The position numbers and the translations under genes are program-made. Under the pieces are notes generated by a model. It was not told the origin of the DNA and ran no database searches. It saw only the letters and a program-made list of their open reading frames with translations. Shown here piece by piece: positions 33,226-44,516 of a stretch of 64,000 nucleotides of DNA. The stretch comes from Fragum whitleyi (lineage: Eukaryota; Mollusca; Bivalvia; Cardiida; Cardiidae), in contig OX411552.1 in the NCBI GenBank assembly GCA_948146395.1, forward strand, positions 2,107,501 to 2,171,500, written 5' to 3'. The first letter of the stretch is position 1, and every line of letters begins with the position of its first letter.

Positions 33226-33407
33226 ATAAGTGAACCTGCACGTGACATTTTCAACAATTTCACAAATGCCCCAAGTTAGGACTCTGTTTATCCTGTAAAT
33301 CAACACATTCTGACCAGAGTTTTCATTTGCAATTTATAAACATCTACGGACTGTCTAAAATTTCTTTAAACGATGGTTGAATAATCTCAATTCAGCTAAT
33401 GACTTAC

Positions 33408-33470
33408 CAGCCCTGAGATCAGGATGGCAAAACAGTGCAAACTGTTTGTCAATGTTATCCCGCTTTGCAC
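33408..33470 (-). CDS. Gene B exon 6: short cytoplasmic exon
   Basis: This is a minus-strand exon of 63 nt with acceptor GCTTTGCATGTGCAG and strong donor GGCTG then GTAAGT, phase 1 to phase 1. The split codon from exon 5 (A plus GT) gives Ser, and the reading continues as AKRDNIDKQFALFCHPDLRA, so the tail reads SLHQ-S-AKRDNID. It is predicted cytosolic; no domain is recognised. Support: the splice signals, the phase match to exon 5 and an open frame. It is short, its paralogue is outside the window, and it lies about 8 kb from exon 5, so certainty is moderate. The following phase-1 exon was not identified. Confidence 0.5.
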
Positions 33471-33704
33471 CTGCACATGCAAAGCGAGATATAATTGGCA
33501 AAGAATGTGCACCATTTTGTCATTCTGAACTCAGGTCAGGTTTTTCAAAGTATGCGCCCCTGGCATAAGTGGAATGAAAGTAATAGATCTTGCTGGTAAT
33601 CAAAAAATCGATTGACCAATCAAAATACTCACTTTGGTGCGATGACAGTCAAACTAAAACATTTCGCCATTTTGCTTCAATTTTTTTCGTGGATAGGCGA
33701 ATGA

Positions 33705-33746
33705 AACATGGTAACTACAGCTTGAATAAGCTGTAGTTACGATGTT
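33705..33746. repeat. Perfect hairpin with CTACAGCTTGAATAAGCTGT core
   Basis: GTAACTACAGCTT pairs with AAGCTGTAGTTAC around GAAT. Same family as 19763. Confidence 0.75.
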
Positions 33747-33930
33747 AAACAGGTCGCCCTAAACGATTAAGTTATTTTATATGTATATGTCTAATACTAA
33801 ATATTTAGCAGGTCAATAAAGTTTGGATGATTGAGTGACGTGTTTTAATGGAGGTCAAGAAGTGGAGCCAGCGAGATATCAATTGTTGTAAATGTAACGA
33901 ACAGAAGTAAACATATTTCATACAAAAAGG

Positions 33931-34176
33931 CCGCCTGTCACGCGAAAAGGGACCATCTGGGAAGTGTGTAAAGTGTCGATCCTAGTCAGATTGCGCTGGG
34001 AGACAAGGAACGAATCTTTTCAATCGTGGGTTAATTTTGTGAAATGATTAATCTAACTTCCTCTAGAAGTATGTTTTAAATACGACCTTCTATTGACCTC
34101 TACTGTGATCAATCTTTATTTTTCAAATATTAATTTTTCGCAGTTTCCAGATGGTCCCTTTTTCCATGACGGGTAA
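33931..34176. repeat. MITE with GGGACCATCT arms, copy c
   Basis: Left CACGCGAAAAGGGACCATCT and right CAGATGGTCCCTTTTTCCAT, followed by GACGGGTAACAAT, matching the outer end of copy a. Confidence 0.8.
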
Positions 34177-34960
34177 CAATTATGTAATTATAAACAAACA
34201 CCTTCACCTTTCAACTCCCTACTTTATAACAATTTCTAAGCACATGTATACTCCATGTATGGTCAACAAAAATGTTGAATTTTCAATATAACCAAAAAAT
34301 AACGTTTGATAAAATCGAAATTTTTACAAGTATAATTTGCACAAAATATATTTCATTTTGAACTCATTTTTGAAAAAAATTAATCGACAAAGGCGGACAT
34401 TGGCGACCACAAAACCTCTCTTGAGCGCTTTTTGCTTAAAAAGTACATCCACAAATAAAACCACTTATATATAGGACCTATTCCATTCTTTATAACAAAT
34501 CTACTGTAATTTGGATAAATTTTGCATCGGTTAATTCTCGCGGTTAATTTTCGCGCCTTCGGTTCAGACAGTTTTACTTGCGAGTTCATATTTTAGCTAG
34601 AGTTTTAATATTTCGACGTCCCAGTACAAATGGTTGTATGAGGGTGTATAGGCACTTCCGACCTTTGGAAACAGGGACGTCTATTTGTTTTTTTATTTCT
34701 TTTTCAAACAAAATATAAACGATATTCTTAATTTCGTGTGTTCAAACAGCCTTGAATTTAGGAAAAATTAAAGTGTGGTAAAAATAACCCGGTTTGCTAA
34801 TCCAAAAAAGAATAAAAACACTTAATTGTATCAGATAAATGCACTTTTCCCATGCCGGAAGTATTGTGAAACAGTAATGCTTTCTCTTAAATTTGTTTAT
34901 ATATAAACAATGCACAATAAAATAATAAAATAATCACAATAAACAATAAAATTGGTTCTT

Positions 34961-35082
<122 letters not shown>

Positions 35083-35604
35083 CAAGCTATGCAATTAACT
35101 TAAACACAATTTTCTTGCAACATTTTTACAATTTTAGAATACTCATTTATAATCATTGTATACGCATTGTTTGAAAATAATACAGTTGAAAGAAAGCGGC
35201 GGTTTTCGCACACATTAATTAGTTTAAACATATTTTATTGCCAAAACTCTTATAAACATATAACATATAGAATATAGCAAATACAGTTGTTTTGGCAAAG
35301 GGGTCTTGCCACAAGTTCTTACACCTTAGATTCGGCCATTAAACACATTGATTGATTGATTGATTTGCGAATCAAATCAATTTATTTCAAACAGGAGTGA
35401 ACTAATGACGTATGTCATTTTCAACCAAAAATGTGCAAAGTAAACAACAGCTTATTCAAGCTGAACTGCAGTAGACACATATTAGGTTGCTAATATGTGC
35501 GTTCCTTCTTTAGTTTTATTACTTCAATACATTTTGCTGACAAATAAAGCCTGGGACGGTTTACCATGTCTGAAGTCAAGGAAGGTGGCCATTTGTTCAC
35601 TATT

Positions 35605-35935
35605 ACCTCTGCATCATGGCACATATGTATGCACGATGATATTTACAACATGACCAATATGTATATGCGATGACTTTTAAAATATGGCACATATGTATGT
35701 AATGTGACCTTTAAAATATTACCCATATGTATGTACGATGACCTTTACAATATGGCATATGTATGATGACCTCTCCAATAGTACACTTATGTATGAACGA
35801 CAAACTTCACAATTTTGCACATATGTATGTTGACCTCTACAAAAATGAACACATGTTTGTGCGATTACCTCTACAATATTACACACATGCATGTAAGATA
35901 ACCTCTACAATATATCACATGTGTAAGTATTATAT
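35605..35935 (+). repeat. Degenerate tandem repeat of about 45 bp
   Basis: Roughly seven units follow the pattern 'CACATATGTATGTACGATGA' then CCTTTACAATATGG. It decays toward the right, ending near 'ATATCACATGTGTAAG'. Confidence 0.8.
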
Positions 35936-36499
35936 GTAAATGAACCTTTGTTTTCTACCTCATATGAATATTTCACGACAAATAAAGGGTTACATTTTTC
36001 CAACTAGAATCTACCAACATAAGTCAAAAATGCTAAAAGTGAAAATTTCAAAATTTGACTTACTGGTTTCAGTTTTTATCGTAGGCGCATATTTTCACTA
36101 AAAAAAATGATAAATATTGTCCCTAGGTGGCCAAAACATTTTGATTAAACACATTTTCAGCACAAAAATAGCAAAAAAGGCATCCAATCCACGTATAGTT
36201 TGGTGGCACTTACGCTATGTCATGTTATTGCAATGTCATGTTAATAACTAGACTGATATTCATCTGTCAATTGATTAACAATCATGCAGTTGATAGGACA
36301 AACTTGTACAGATATACCTCTGCTCACTTGTCTATCCGTATTTGTGTCTTCTTTACTTGAAGCTTATAAGAAAGTAAAACTTATATTTTCAAGTACTATT
36401 ACACTAATTATCTATACTTCAGTTCACGTGTGGTGCTAAATATCCCATCGAGAAAAAAAACACAGACAACCATACACTACATGTATATCTAACTACGGG

Positions 36500-36601
36500 T
36501 ATAGACCTGCAATTTCAAGTGAGTGATCAAAGATCAATTTTACATTGAAAATGATAGGAGATAACGGTTTCTCGGACCTCACTCTTTCTTGCGGAACTAT
36601 A
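36500..36601 (+). repeat. Conserved 102-bp repeat, copy 2
   Basis: It runs from TATAGACCTGCAATTTCAAG to CTTTCTTGCGGAACTATA, about two differences from copy 1. Confidence 0.85.
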
Positions 36602-37229
36602 CTATCTACCGGTTTAACTTGCTAACCATAAATACCAAAACTAGATTGTCTTTAAATGTTGAGCTACTCACGACTTGAAAACGACCCGACATTTTCCGAA
36701 TCTAAAGACCTTTTTCTGTAAACTCTATCTTTTAATGACGCTATTTCAATCCGTTTCTGAACGAAACAATGGAGCCTGCTGTGTCACATAATAATTTTGA
36801 ATTAATTACATTGTATTTAAAAACTAATTCCATACAACTATTCAGTAAGTAACTTGTCAAAATAGTTTCGAATGATGTCCGAAATATTTTGAGAAAAAGT
36901 TTGTTTCAAGCACTTATTAGATTTTCCAAAATATTTGCCAAAGCCTTTTTTTTCATTTTCATCAAATCATGAAATAACACGGTAATAGATCAAGTAAAAT
37001 AAGTGTATATTTACGGTTAATTCATAAAGAATATGAGTGGTTTTATTTGTGGATGCGTTTTTCTTCCCATAAAATACAACACATTTATAGACAATACATG
37101 ACATTCATACATTCATTCTAGCACTCTAATTATATCACAATTACTGATAAACAATGCTGAGTTATGAGTCAATACGGTTACGACAAATGTCAAGGAACAA
37201 GATGTGCACTTTGCAAAACAACAAAGATA

Positions 37230-37640
37230 TATAGGATAATCGTTTGTTTCAGTGTAAGATCGATTTATATTTCATTGAGTGAACAACAAGAGCCACGAGT
37301 GAAAATATAGCTTCTGTTGTTCACGAATGAAATATAAATCAATCTTACACGAAAAACAAATGATTATTCTATTTCTTTAATGCAAAAAAGAGACAAAATG
37401 TGAAATTTCTATGACAAGGCGCGTCATTTGCGCGTGATTGCTATGCAACGTCCATTGTGACGTCACTTATTTCGCCCCGCATAGATGACGTCAGATAGGA
37501 TGAAATGCACAAAAGCAGGGTATAAGTTTTTGATAATTCACCGTTTTTGCGGTGAGATAATTTGCGGTGAGATTATCAAGTGATAATCTACCGTTATTTC
37601 TCGATAAACCACCGAAACGCATTAAAGAAATAAAAATAAT
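37230..37640. repeat. Foldback MITE, family F3, copy c
   Basis: The palindromic head GATAATCGTTTGTTTCAGTG pairs with the 'CACGAAAAACAAATGATTAT' arm. A 'GGCGCGTCATTTGCGCGTGA' block and TGACGTCA at 37458 and 37486 follow, and the end is GCATTAAAGAAATAAA. This copy shows the uninterrupted end that the TTAA MITE splits in copy b. Confidence 0.85.
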
Positions 37641-37850
37641 ATTCTTTTCAATGCCTCCGTGAAATAAGACATACCGTCTTCATATCTCATGATTTAATTT
37701 TATGAAATACACATGTAAAAAGTAATGAGAAATATTTCTTTTGGGACTACATTGTGCACAAGCTTACAAAATTGATGTATACAAGTAAAGTTAGAGATTA
37801 GAATTTTTTTTTATGAAAGAAATATTTCTCAAAATCGGTCATGACATTAA

Positions 37851-38386
37851 CTCAGCATATATCCATCATTTACAATATCTCAAATTTACAATGTATATAT
37901 GGCATCTTAGATCTATAACAAATTATCGGAAGAGGTTCAAAAACCTACCAACACAACTACATTAACCCCGCACTATTTCAGCATCTCAGCATATAACCAT
38001 CATTTACAATATCTCAAATTTACAACGTAAATATGGCATCTTAGATCTATAACAAATTATCGGTAGAGGTTCAAAACCTACCAACACAACTACATAAAAC
38101 CCCACACTCTGTCAGCATCTCAGCATATATCCATCATTCACAATATCTCAAATTTACAATGTAAATATGGTATCTTAGATCTATAACATATTATCGGTAG
38201 AGTTCAAAAACCTACCTTCAAAACTACATAAAACCCCACACTCTGTCAATATCTCAGCATATATCCATCATTTACAATATCTCAAATTTACAATGTAAAT
38301 ATGGTATCTTAGATCTATAACATATTATCGGTAGAGTTCAAAAACCTACCTTCAAAACTACATAAAACCCCACACTCTGAAGTACA
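37851..38386 (+). repeat. 134-bp tandem repeat, four units
   Basis: CTCAGCATAT recurs at 37851, 37985, 38119 and 38253, a spacing of exactly 134 each time. Units carry CATCATTTACAATATCTCAA, 'TCTTAGATCTATAACA' and AAACCTACC. Units 3 and 4 are the closest pair. Confidence 0.95.
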
Positions 38387-39689
38387 GCAGGTTCTCTGGG
38401 GTCTGTTTTACTAAACTTCTTACGAAAAAAATAATCGTAAGTCAAAATCACAAATAGTACCTGGTGATTTCATTTATTGTTTGACTCTGCCTTGCAATGT
38501 CTCATTGGAATCGTCTTTAGAAGACAATTCCCATGAGATAATGCATGGCAGAACTCCATATTTAATTACTATTGTAGAATCAACTTTAATTTTTAATACG
38601 CAAAAATAACCGTAAGATGTTCAATAAAATATGCCCTTGGTTTCTAGTGAACGCAGTTCATTTCACCCAAAGTATGGCCATCTGAAAATAAAAAATTAAT
38701 CTTTTACGATGAGCGACGTAATCTTTTTATACACTTCCAAAAATACTTTCAAATAACCAGAATTAATCAAACAATTTTTTTAGATGTGTGTCACACCGTT
38801 TATTAAATTTAAATTTTCTAGTATTCTTCATCTACACCAATTTTGAAAGCAAGTTTACTTTGACATCTTTTACAAAAACACTAACCAATAAATCTTATAG
38901 ACTGGCATGATTGTGAATGTTTCAGATTTATAACTGCGTGTCTCGATTTCTGGTCAATTGGACTAAATCAAATTAAATATATATGTGTATTCATGAGTGA
39001 TTTTCAGATTGTATTAAATATTGAATATAATTTTGATTTTTTACATAATTGGCTGAACTGTTTCCATCAAAATTAGTATTAAGAATATAAACTCTCTTCA
39101 TTGATATATTTTGCTCCACTGTGACTAAACTTATTACACACCCTTAACATCAAGTGGTATAAAACTTTACGTGGAGATCACAGATGTTTTTTTTAAATTT
39201 GTTTCATATGACAATTTTGGTCTGAAAAAACAACAATCAATTTTAAGATTGCATATAACACTTAATGGAAAAATGTCTGAACTTTTTTAACATTTATTTT
39301 ACCTTAGCTAGAATGTACGTAAGTACTTTGTCTGGGATTGTTCCAAAGGACCAATTTTTGAACTAGCATGCCTCAATTTCATTAATTTCCAAAAATCAAC
39401 GACACAAATATACTGACCAAGAGTCAATATTCGAGCCCACTTAATTAGTGATATCTTGAGCTCACACAAGATTTTTTTCTAAGAAGTAATCCAAAAACTA
39501 ACTTGTTTATCCCTATTAACCGAAATTATCAAAATTTTAAAGAAATCTAAATTTGTCTGACAAAGTATATTTGTCAGCAGCCTAAAAGAGGGTGATGATG
39601 CCACCTAAAGATAATTTCTGTAGAACTGGGTTGAAACACATCACTCAATTTCTGAGAATTTAACGTTAAAATTGGCCTAGCCATGTTTT

Positions 39690-40515
39690 TTTTTCTTGTC
39701 GAAATTCAAGAATGATTTTAAAAAGGTGTCAAGCAGAAAAAAATCAATGGGACTTAGTGAAATAGATAAGATAAAGACGTTTTTGAGCACAATAAATCGT
39801 CATAAATCAATTCAAGAAACCGTATTACGATTTTGTATACTGCTAAGATTTAGACTTAATGTCTCTTTTACCTATTAAAAACTTTAATACACCAAATTCT
39901 TTGAAACTACAAAAAAACCAAAATGAGCCTAAAATGAAAAATGAATATGTAGTGGGTCGTGACGTCACAGGTTGAAGTGACGTCATACTACTTTATCCTG
40001 CGATGTTATGATATTTATGAAGACGGTTCTTGGCTTAACCTGCGAGAAAGTTAGCACTTACAATGGACATATTGGTAAAATTGAAAATAATTCATTAGAA
40101 CTTATATAATTTTACTTGTATTTTATTAACTTACATGTTTCTTACTGTAGCATGAGTTTATACTCGGATCGTGTTAACAACGAAGCGAGATAATCATATC
40201 TGACATTACCGGCTCAATTTTTTGTCTAAGTTCCCGGCGAGGCGCCTTAAGGTAATGGACCCGTAATAGTTCCAAAACATTTTAGAACTCATGATCTTTC
40301 ACAATGTTGACCGATGTTTCCTAATGAAAATCATTAGGAAACCTTTGGTAACATTGTTAAAGTTCATTACTTCCAAAGCGTTGCGAAACTGAACAATTGT
40401 GGTTTCACTACCTTATGGAAATGATAGGCGTTTTACCGGAGCGGCCGTGGATATCAATGTTTGTCAGGTCAGAATAAGCCAAGGAATATGCTAGAATTTT
40501 CTTTGCAGTATAATA
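39690..40515. repeat. Duplicated intronic segment, unit 1 (contains a MITE)
   Basis: It aligns with unit 2 (40640-41195). Shared blocks: GAAACCGTATTACGA; paired TGACGTCA (39960/39978 against 40796/40814); 'CGGGTCGTGTTA'-like; GAGGCGCCTTAAGG; ACCGGAGCGGCCGT; and TTTTCTTTGCAGTATAATAA. Unit 1 carries the MITE at 40251-40412; unit 2 has the empty site. Confidence 0.75.
40251..40412. mobile_element. GGTAGTGG palindromic MITE, copy b, with empty site nearby
   Basis: Flanked by TTAA (40247-40250) and TTAT (40413-40416). The paralogous unit 2 at 41083 reads GCGCCTTAAGGAAA with no insertion, showing that a single TTAA was the target. The interior palindrome is TTTCCTAATGA / TCATTAGGAAA. Confidence 0.85.
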
Positions 40516-40516
40516 A

Positions 40517-40640
40517 TATTAGTTATACAGTTTCTTGCCGGGGTATTTGACGATTTATTCCCGGCTGGAAAAATGATGTCACCCGAGCCATAGGCGAGGG
40601 TTGACATCATTTTTACTGCCGGGAATAAATCGTCATATAC
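40517..40640. repeat. Inverted repeat around a CCGGGAATAAATCGTCA arm
   Basis: GACGATTTATTCCCGGC (40549) pairs with GCCGGGAATAAATCGTC (40618), and ATGATGTCA with TGACATCAT. It sits between the two duplicated units. Confidence 0.75.
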
Positions 40641-41195
40641 CCAGGCAAGAAACCGTATTACGAATTTATTATACTTCAAAGTTATAGGGCTAAATATCTG
40701 TCTTTTGCCTATTTTAGGCGTTCGTATAAACCGATTTCTTTTAAACCAGCAATATCCCTTAATGCGCCCCTATGAAAAGAAAACATGTTACAAAGTGACG
40801 TCATATATAGTTGTGACGTCACTCTACTACACTCTGCGCTATTGTGATATGGAAGCGTTTGTTGGCTGAAACAGCGAGAAACTTGGCACTTTAAATGGAC
40901 ATATTTGTACAAATTTAAGGTATTTATTGACATCTATATCATTTTTTATTTGCACATTATTAACTGACATCCTTTTCAACTGTATCCTAGTGTGTATATT
41001 CGGGTCGTGTTATCAGCGAAGCGAGAGAAACATGGCTGCCATTACCGTTTCGATTTTTTGTCTATGTTCATGTCGAGGCGCCTTAAGGAAACATTAGAGG
41101 TAATACCGGAGCGGTCGTAGCTATCAATGTTTGTCAGGTCAGCATTATCCAATGAAAATGCTAGAATTTTCTTTGCAGTATAATAAGATTTAATA
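40640..41195. repeat. Duplicated intronic segment, unit 2 (empty site)
   Basis: The second copy of the segment described at 39690. It lacks the GGTAGTGG MITE: TTAA occurs once at 41083-41086. Confidence 0.75.
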
Positions 41196-41357
41196 GCGAT
41201 GGACACAGTTAATGACCCGCCGACGCTCACGCAAAGAACAAACCAGCACAAGAGCCTAAGTGGCCAACGGTTAAGCTGGGTATGTATCCGATAATATTGA
41301 TTAAAGGGTAATCAGCACAGTAGATCTTTGAATATACAAAATATCAATACAACTTAC

Positions 41358-41622
41358 TCTGATGAAGAGACTTAGCAAGAGTGTCGTAAAAAGAGTCATC
41401 CTGATTGTCCATTAGCGGATCCATCTCTTCATTAGGACAGTCCTCTTCCACACTCGTTCCCCCTCTAATTTCTCCCCTTATATCCCCACCTTCTTCTACT
41501 CTTCTTCCAATGGACAGCCCGTCATCAGCCTCTTCATGACCTATGTCATTCATTCTCTCACGACCATCGTCTATGTGTGTTTCTTGTATACCCTTCCCGT
41601 CAGGTGTTTCACGTGGTTGAGA
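41358..41622 (-). CDS. Gene B exon 5: acidic cytoplasmic tail
   Basis: This is a minus-strand exon of 265 nt with acceptor CTTTCTTTGTCAG and donor CATCAGA then GTAAGT, phase 0 to phase 1. It encodes about 88 residues, strikingly acidic: SQPRETPDGKGIQETHIDD, GHEEADDG, VEEGGDIRGE, VEEDCPNEEMDPLMDNQDD, SFYDTLAKSLHQ. It is the counterpart of gene A exon 5, longer and more acidic. No tyrosine-based signalling motif is clear beyond a lone SFYDTL. If the donor were skipped the frame would stop four codons later, giving a shorter isoform. A MITE ends 37 bp upstream of the acceptor. Confidence 0.8.
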
Positions 41623-41658
41623 CTGACAAAGAAAGGTGGCATTTCACATGAACTATAA

Positions 41659-41809
41659 GGTAGTGGGCCCATTAAGCTACGCAACTTTTCAGAAGGCATG
41701 AATTTATAGTATTAACCGAAAATTCCTAATGTAATCATTAAGAAACCTTGGTTAACATTGAAACATCACGAGTACCGAAATGTTGCGGAACTATTACGGG
41801 TCCACTACC
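41659..41809. mobile_element. GGTAGTGG palindromic MITE, copy c
   Basis: The ends GGTAGTGGGCCC and GGGTCCACTACC flank a central AATTCCTAATGTAATCATTA palindrome. The flanks ATAA and CTAA are one change from TTAA. It lies 37 bp upstream of exon B5 and so probably overlaps its branch-point region. Confidence 0.85.
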
Positions 41810-41930
41810 CTAAAAGAAATAATATTGAATTTCTTATTTGAATCTTAATCAAGGTTGTGGTTCTAACATCTTTAGTGCGATACTGTGATACTTATGGTAC
41901 CTCTTTACGTGATTTCAATTTTATTTCAAA

Positions 41931-42180
41931 GATCTGGGCCCGAGGTTAATAAACCTTTAAAGGCTCATTTCAAAATTTTCTCAATTTCAATTTGAGATTA
42001 AAGCAGTAATTCTCTTTTATTACTCATTTTAATGTATTTACATAAAATATGATATTAATAAGTTGTTATAAATAACAACTTGTTAATATTATCTTTTATT
42101 TTCATACATCTAATTTAATTTAAAATTTGAGAAAATTGAGCCTGAGCCCGAGAAAAGTTGTATAACCCCAGGCCCAGATC
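41931..42180. repeat. 250-bp foldback MITE with GATCTGGGCC arms
   Basis: GATCTGGGCC (41931) pairs with GGCCCAGATC (42171). Inner arms TTTCTCAATTT / AAATTTGAGAAA-like and TATTAATAAGTTGTTATAAA are AT-rich. The right end lies 94 bp from exon B4. Confidence 0.75.
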
Positions 42181-42273
42181 AAAGGACAAATATCATAAAA
42201 GTAGCGTCTGTTCAAAAACAATGGTAGGTACTGAAGTTGCACAGAGGTCAAACTTTTCAAAAATGATATTTAC

Positions 42274-42518
42274 CTCATTTCTACAACGTATCTTATCTTT
42301 GGCCCATCTCAATACGCACATCGATCTCTCCTTGAACGAGTTCCACTTATACAAGATAACTGAGATAGTAACCACAAGGAATACAATAGCAGGGGCAATA
42401 TGATACCACTGTATCGGCCCGGCTGATTTCCTTATTGACGTCTTGGACTCGTCTATTTTAGGTGGTTGGCAAAGTTGGTTTGAGTCACGCAAAGCAGTAA
42501 TATTGACGTTCGTGTAAT
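42274..42518 (-). CDS. Gene B exon 4: transmembrane exon
   Basis: This is a minus-strand exon of 245 nt with acceptor CAAATCATTTTAG and donor AATGAG then GTAAAT, phase 1 to phase 0, matching gene A exon 4. It encodes a linker with a glycosylation sequon (NIT) and one Cys (YTNVNITALRDSNQLCQPPK), one span (WYHIAPAIVFLVVTISVILY), then a basic juxtamembrane part (KWNSFKERSMCVLRWAKDK) ending RCRNE. The final NE before the donor is shared with gene A. The open frame continues into the intron in both directions but is not supported there. Confidence 0.85.
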
Positions 42519-42960
42519 CTAAAATGATTTGATATAGAGATATATAAATATACAAATATACGTTAATGCCTGGTATTTCTCATCAATTGCGAAATTCCAG
42601 AAATTCTAGAATGGTGAAATTTAATTGAATAAGTATCAATGTCATTTCAATGTTACATTGTATTTCCCTACTTTCACAAGGAAAACTCTACAAGTACATT
42701 AATTTGTGTAATTATGATCGCATAAACATGTACTTTTTTTAACTTAATTGGTGAAATCTGTCCACAATTAATCATGTCAGTTTGTATGTATATGTTTCGT
42801 CATCGCACTATACGAGTTCAAATTGTTCAAAAAAGATTATCTTTTATTCTATTGTAATCTAGCCAAAACTTATACTGATGTCAAGAATAACGCCCTAGTA
42901 AATAAATGACATTCCCTTTCTGGTAGGTATTTTACATAAAGAAAATAATAGGCTAAATTA

Positions 42961-43811
42961 AACAAGAGGACCATGATGGTCCTAGATCGCTCACCTGACT
43001 CTCTTTGATCACTTGGACATCGCATCAAGTAAAAAGGCAGGTGTCATAAAGAAGATAATTTCTACACAAAACCAAGTTTCACTACATTTTGACCATATTT
43101 GAGGCCATTAGAGTTATTTTAAGTAAATTATCATTAAGACTCCTTTTCCCGTGATATGGCATGAATCCTTCCCATTTTCAACAAAATTCATTTTTGTGAG
43201 CTGGCAAACATTTTGACCAAGTTTCATGAAGATTAGACCATATTTCTGGCGTCTGGAGCTCTTAGAAGAAAATTGTCATTAAGGCCCCTTTTCCCGTGAT
43301 ATGGCATGGATCCTTCCCATTTTCAAAAGAGTTCATCCTCATGACCTGGCCAACATTCTGACCAAGTTTCATGATGATTGGACCAGGTTTGTGGCTTCTA
43401 GAGTTTAAACAAAAAATTGTCATTAAGGCCCTTTTCCCATGATATGGCGTGGATCCTTCCCATTTTCAATAGGGGTTATCTTTGAGACCTAACAAACATT
43501 CTGACCAAGTTTCATGAAGATTGGGCATTATTTGTGGCCTCTAGAGTGTAAACAAGAAAATTGTCATTTAGGCCCCTTTTCCCGTGATATGGCATGGATC
43601 CTTCCAATTTTCAATAGGGTTCATCCTTGTGACCTGACCAACATTCTAACCAAGTTTCATGATGATTGGATTATATTTGTGGCCTCTAGAGTGTAAACAC
43701 TTAAATTGTTGACGCATGACGACAGACGACGCACGATGGACGACAGACTACGGACATTCAATGATCACAAAAGCTCACCTTGAGCACGATGTGCTCAGGT
43801 GAGCTAAAAAC
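42961..43811 (+). mobile_element. AACAAGAG element, family H1, 0.85 kb with 145-bp array
   Basis: The 5' end is AACAAGAG, hairpin GGACCATGATGGTCC, then GCTCACCTGA. The core has four to five units stepping about 145 bp (GTGATATGGC or variant at 43151, 43296, 43439 and 43584). Then come a GACGACAGACGACGCACG tract, TTGAGCACGATGTGCTCA and GGTGAGCTAAAAAC. The core differs in sequence from the 24193 element but keeps its period and a TGTGGCCTCTAGAGTG block. Confidence 0.9.
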
Positions 43812-44295
43812 TTCTTTTTGCGTTTCAAAATAAAAACATTCCGATTACTTGAATTTTCTATGCTTTACCATGATAACTTATGACTAGTGTCTTGAACATT
43901 AGATTTACCAGTAAATCACGCTTGGTGTTATAAAAACTCTAACTGTTTTATTGCAAAGTCAATATAACGATTATTGTTACAGTGTTACGTGGATTTTGAA
44001 ATGGGCCCGCCCCAGAAAAAACGTTTTAAAACATAAGAATGAGTCGTTTATGACACTCCATAAATAATAACGTCTTGCAGACGCTAGCGAGACATAATGC
44101 TGTATGTTTAGTCATATGGGTCACTTTTGACGTCTGCAAGGCAAAGAAACATTTTTAGACAACGTCATTGACGTAATCAATACGCGATTAAAAAGCCTTT
44201 AGAAAAAACTTTTAAATTAGGGCTTGTTGTCAATCATTCAGTCAAAATATCGTGAGGAATTGCAGCGGAGATCTGTGCGTCTCAAGATCGTTTAA

Positions 44296-44516
44296 CCCTT
44301 TCCTGTTTTACAAAATTTTGGACCTGTCCAATATCAAAGGTTTTGCAGACGAAAATGTAGAGTGGATTTAATTTGAAAAATAACCATTCTGTAGGGTAGA
44401 AAATAGTGTGGAAAAAGAAGAAATTGCTTGTCAGAAGCAATTTCTTCTTCTTTCACAATGTTTTGTCAATCATAAAATCAGAGGCACGTAAAAAGCAGGG
44501 ATTAAGCAGCAAAGGG
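44296..44516. mobile_element. TTAA-flanked MITE with CCCTTT ends, copy b
   Basis: TTAA at 44292-44295 and 44517-44520 flank CCCTTTCCTG and CAAAGGG; 221 bp, near-identical to 26850-27069. Confidence 0.85.

Larger units (their letters stand above)
24175..33407. other. Region between gene A start and last recognised exon of gene B
   Basis: It should contain the 3' end of gene B and the promoter of gene A. It is filled by the 24193 element, F3b, a TTAA MITE, a SINE, a long inverted-repeat element, foldbacks and the 31503 element. One phase-compatible open frame (27130-27351) is listed at low confidence. No clear terminal exon or polyadenylation site was found. Stretches with nothing recognised: 27360-27640, 30520-31250 and 32520-33100. 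Confidence 0.5.
41623..42273 (-). other. Gene B intron 4, two MITEs
   Basis: A 651-bp phase-0 intron with donor GTAAAT. Two palindromic MITEs (41659-41809 and 41931-42180) make up most of it. Confidence 0.7.

Noticed and set aside
33377..33568. Plus-strand frame of 63 residues over the gene B exon 6 region
   Set aside because: It is the shadow of the minus-strand candidate exon, which has the better splice signals.
40491..41251. Several minus-strand frames next to gene B exon 5
   Set aside because: They lie in the duplicated, palindromic intronic segment and have no splice or phase support.
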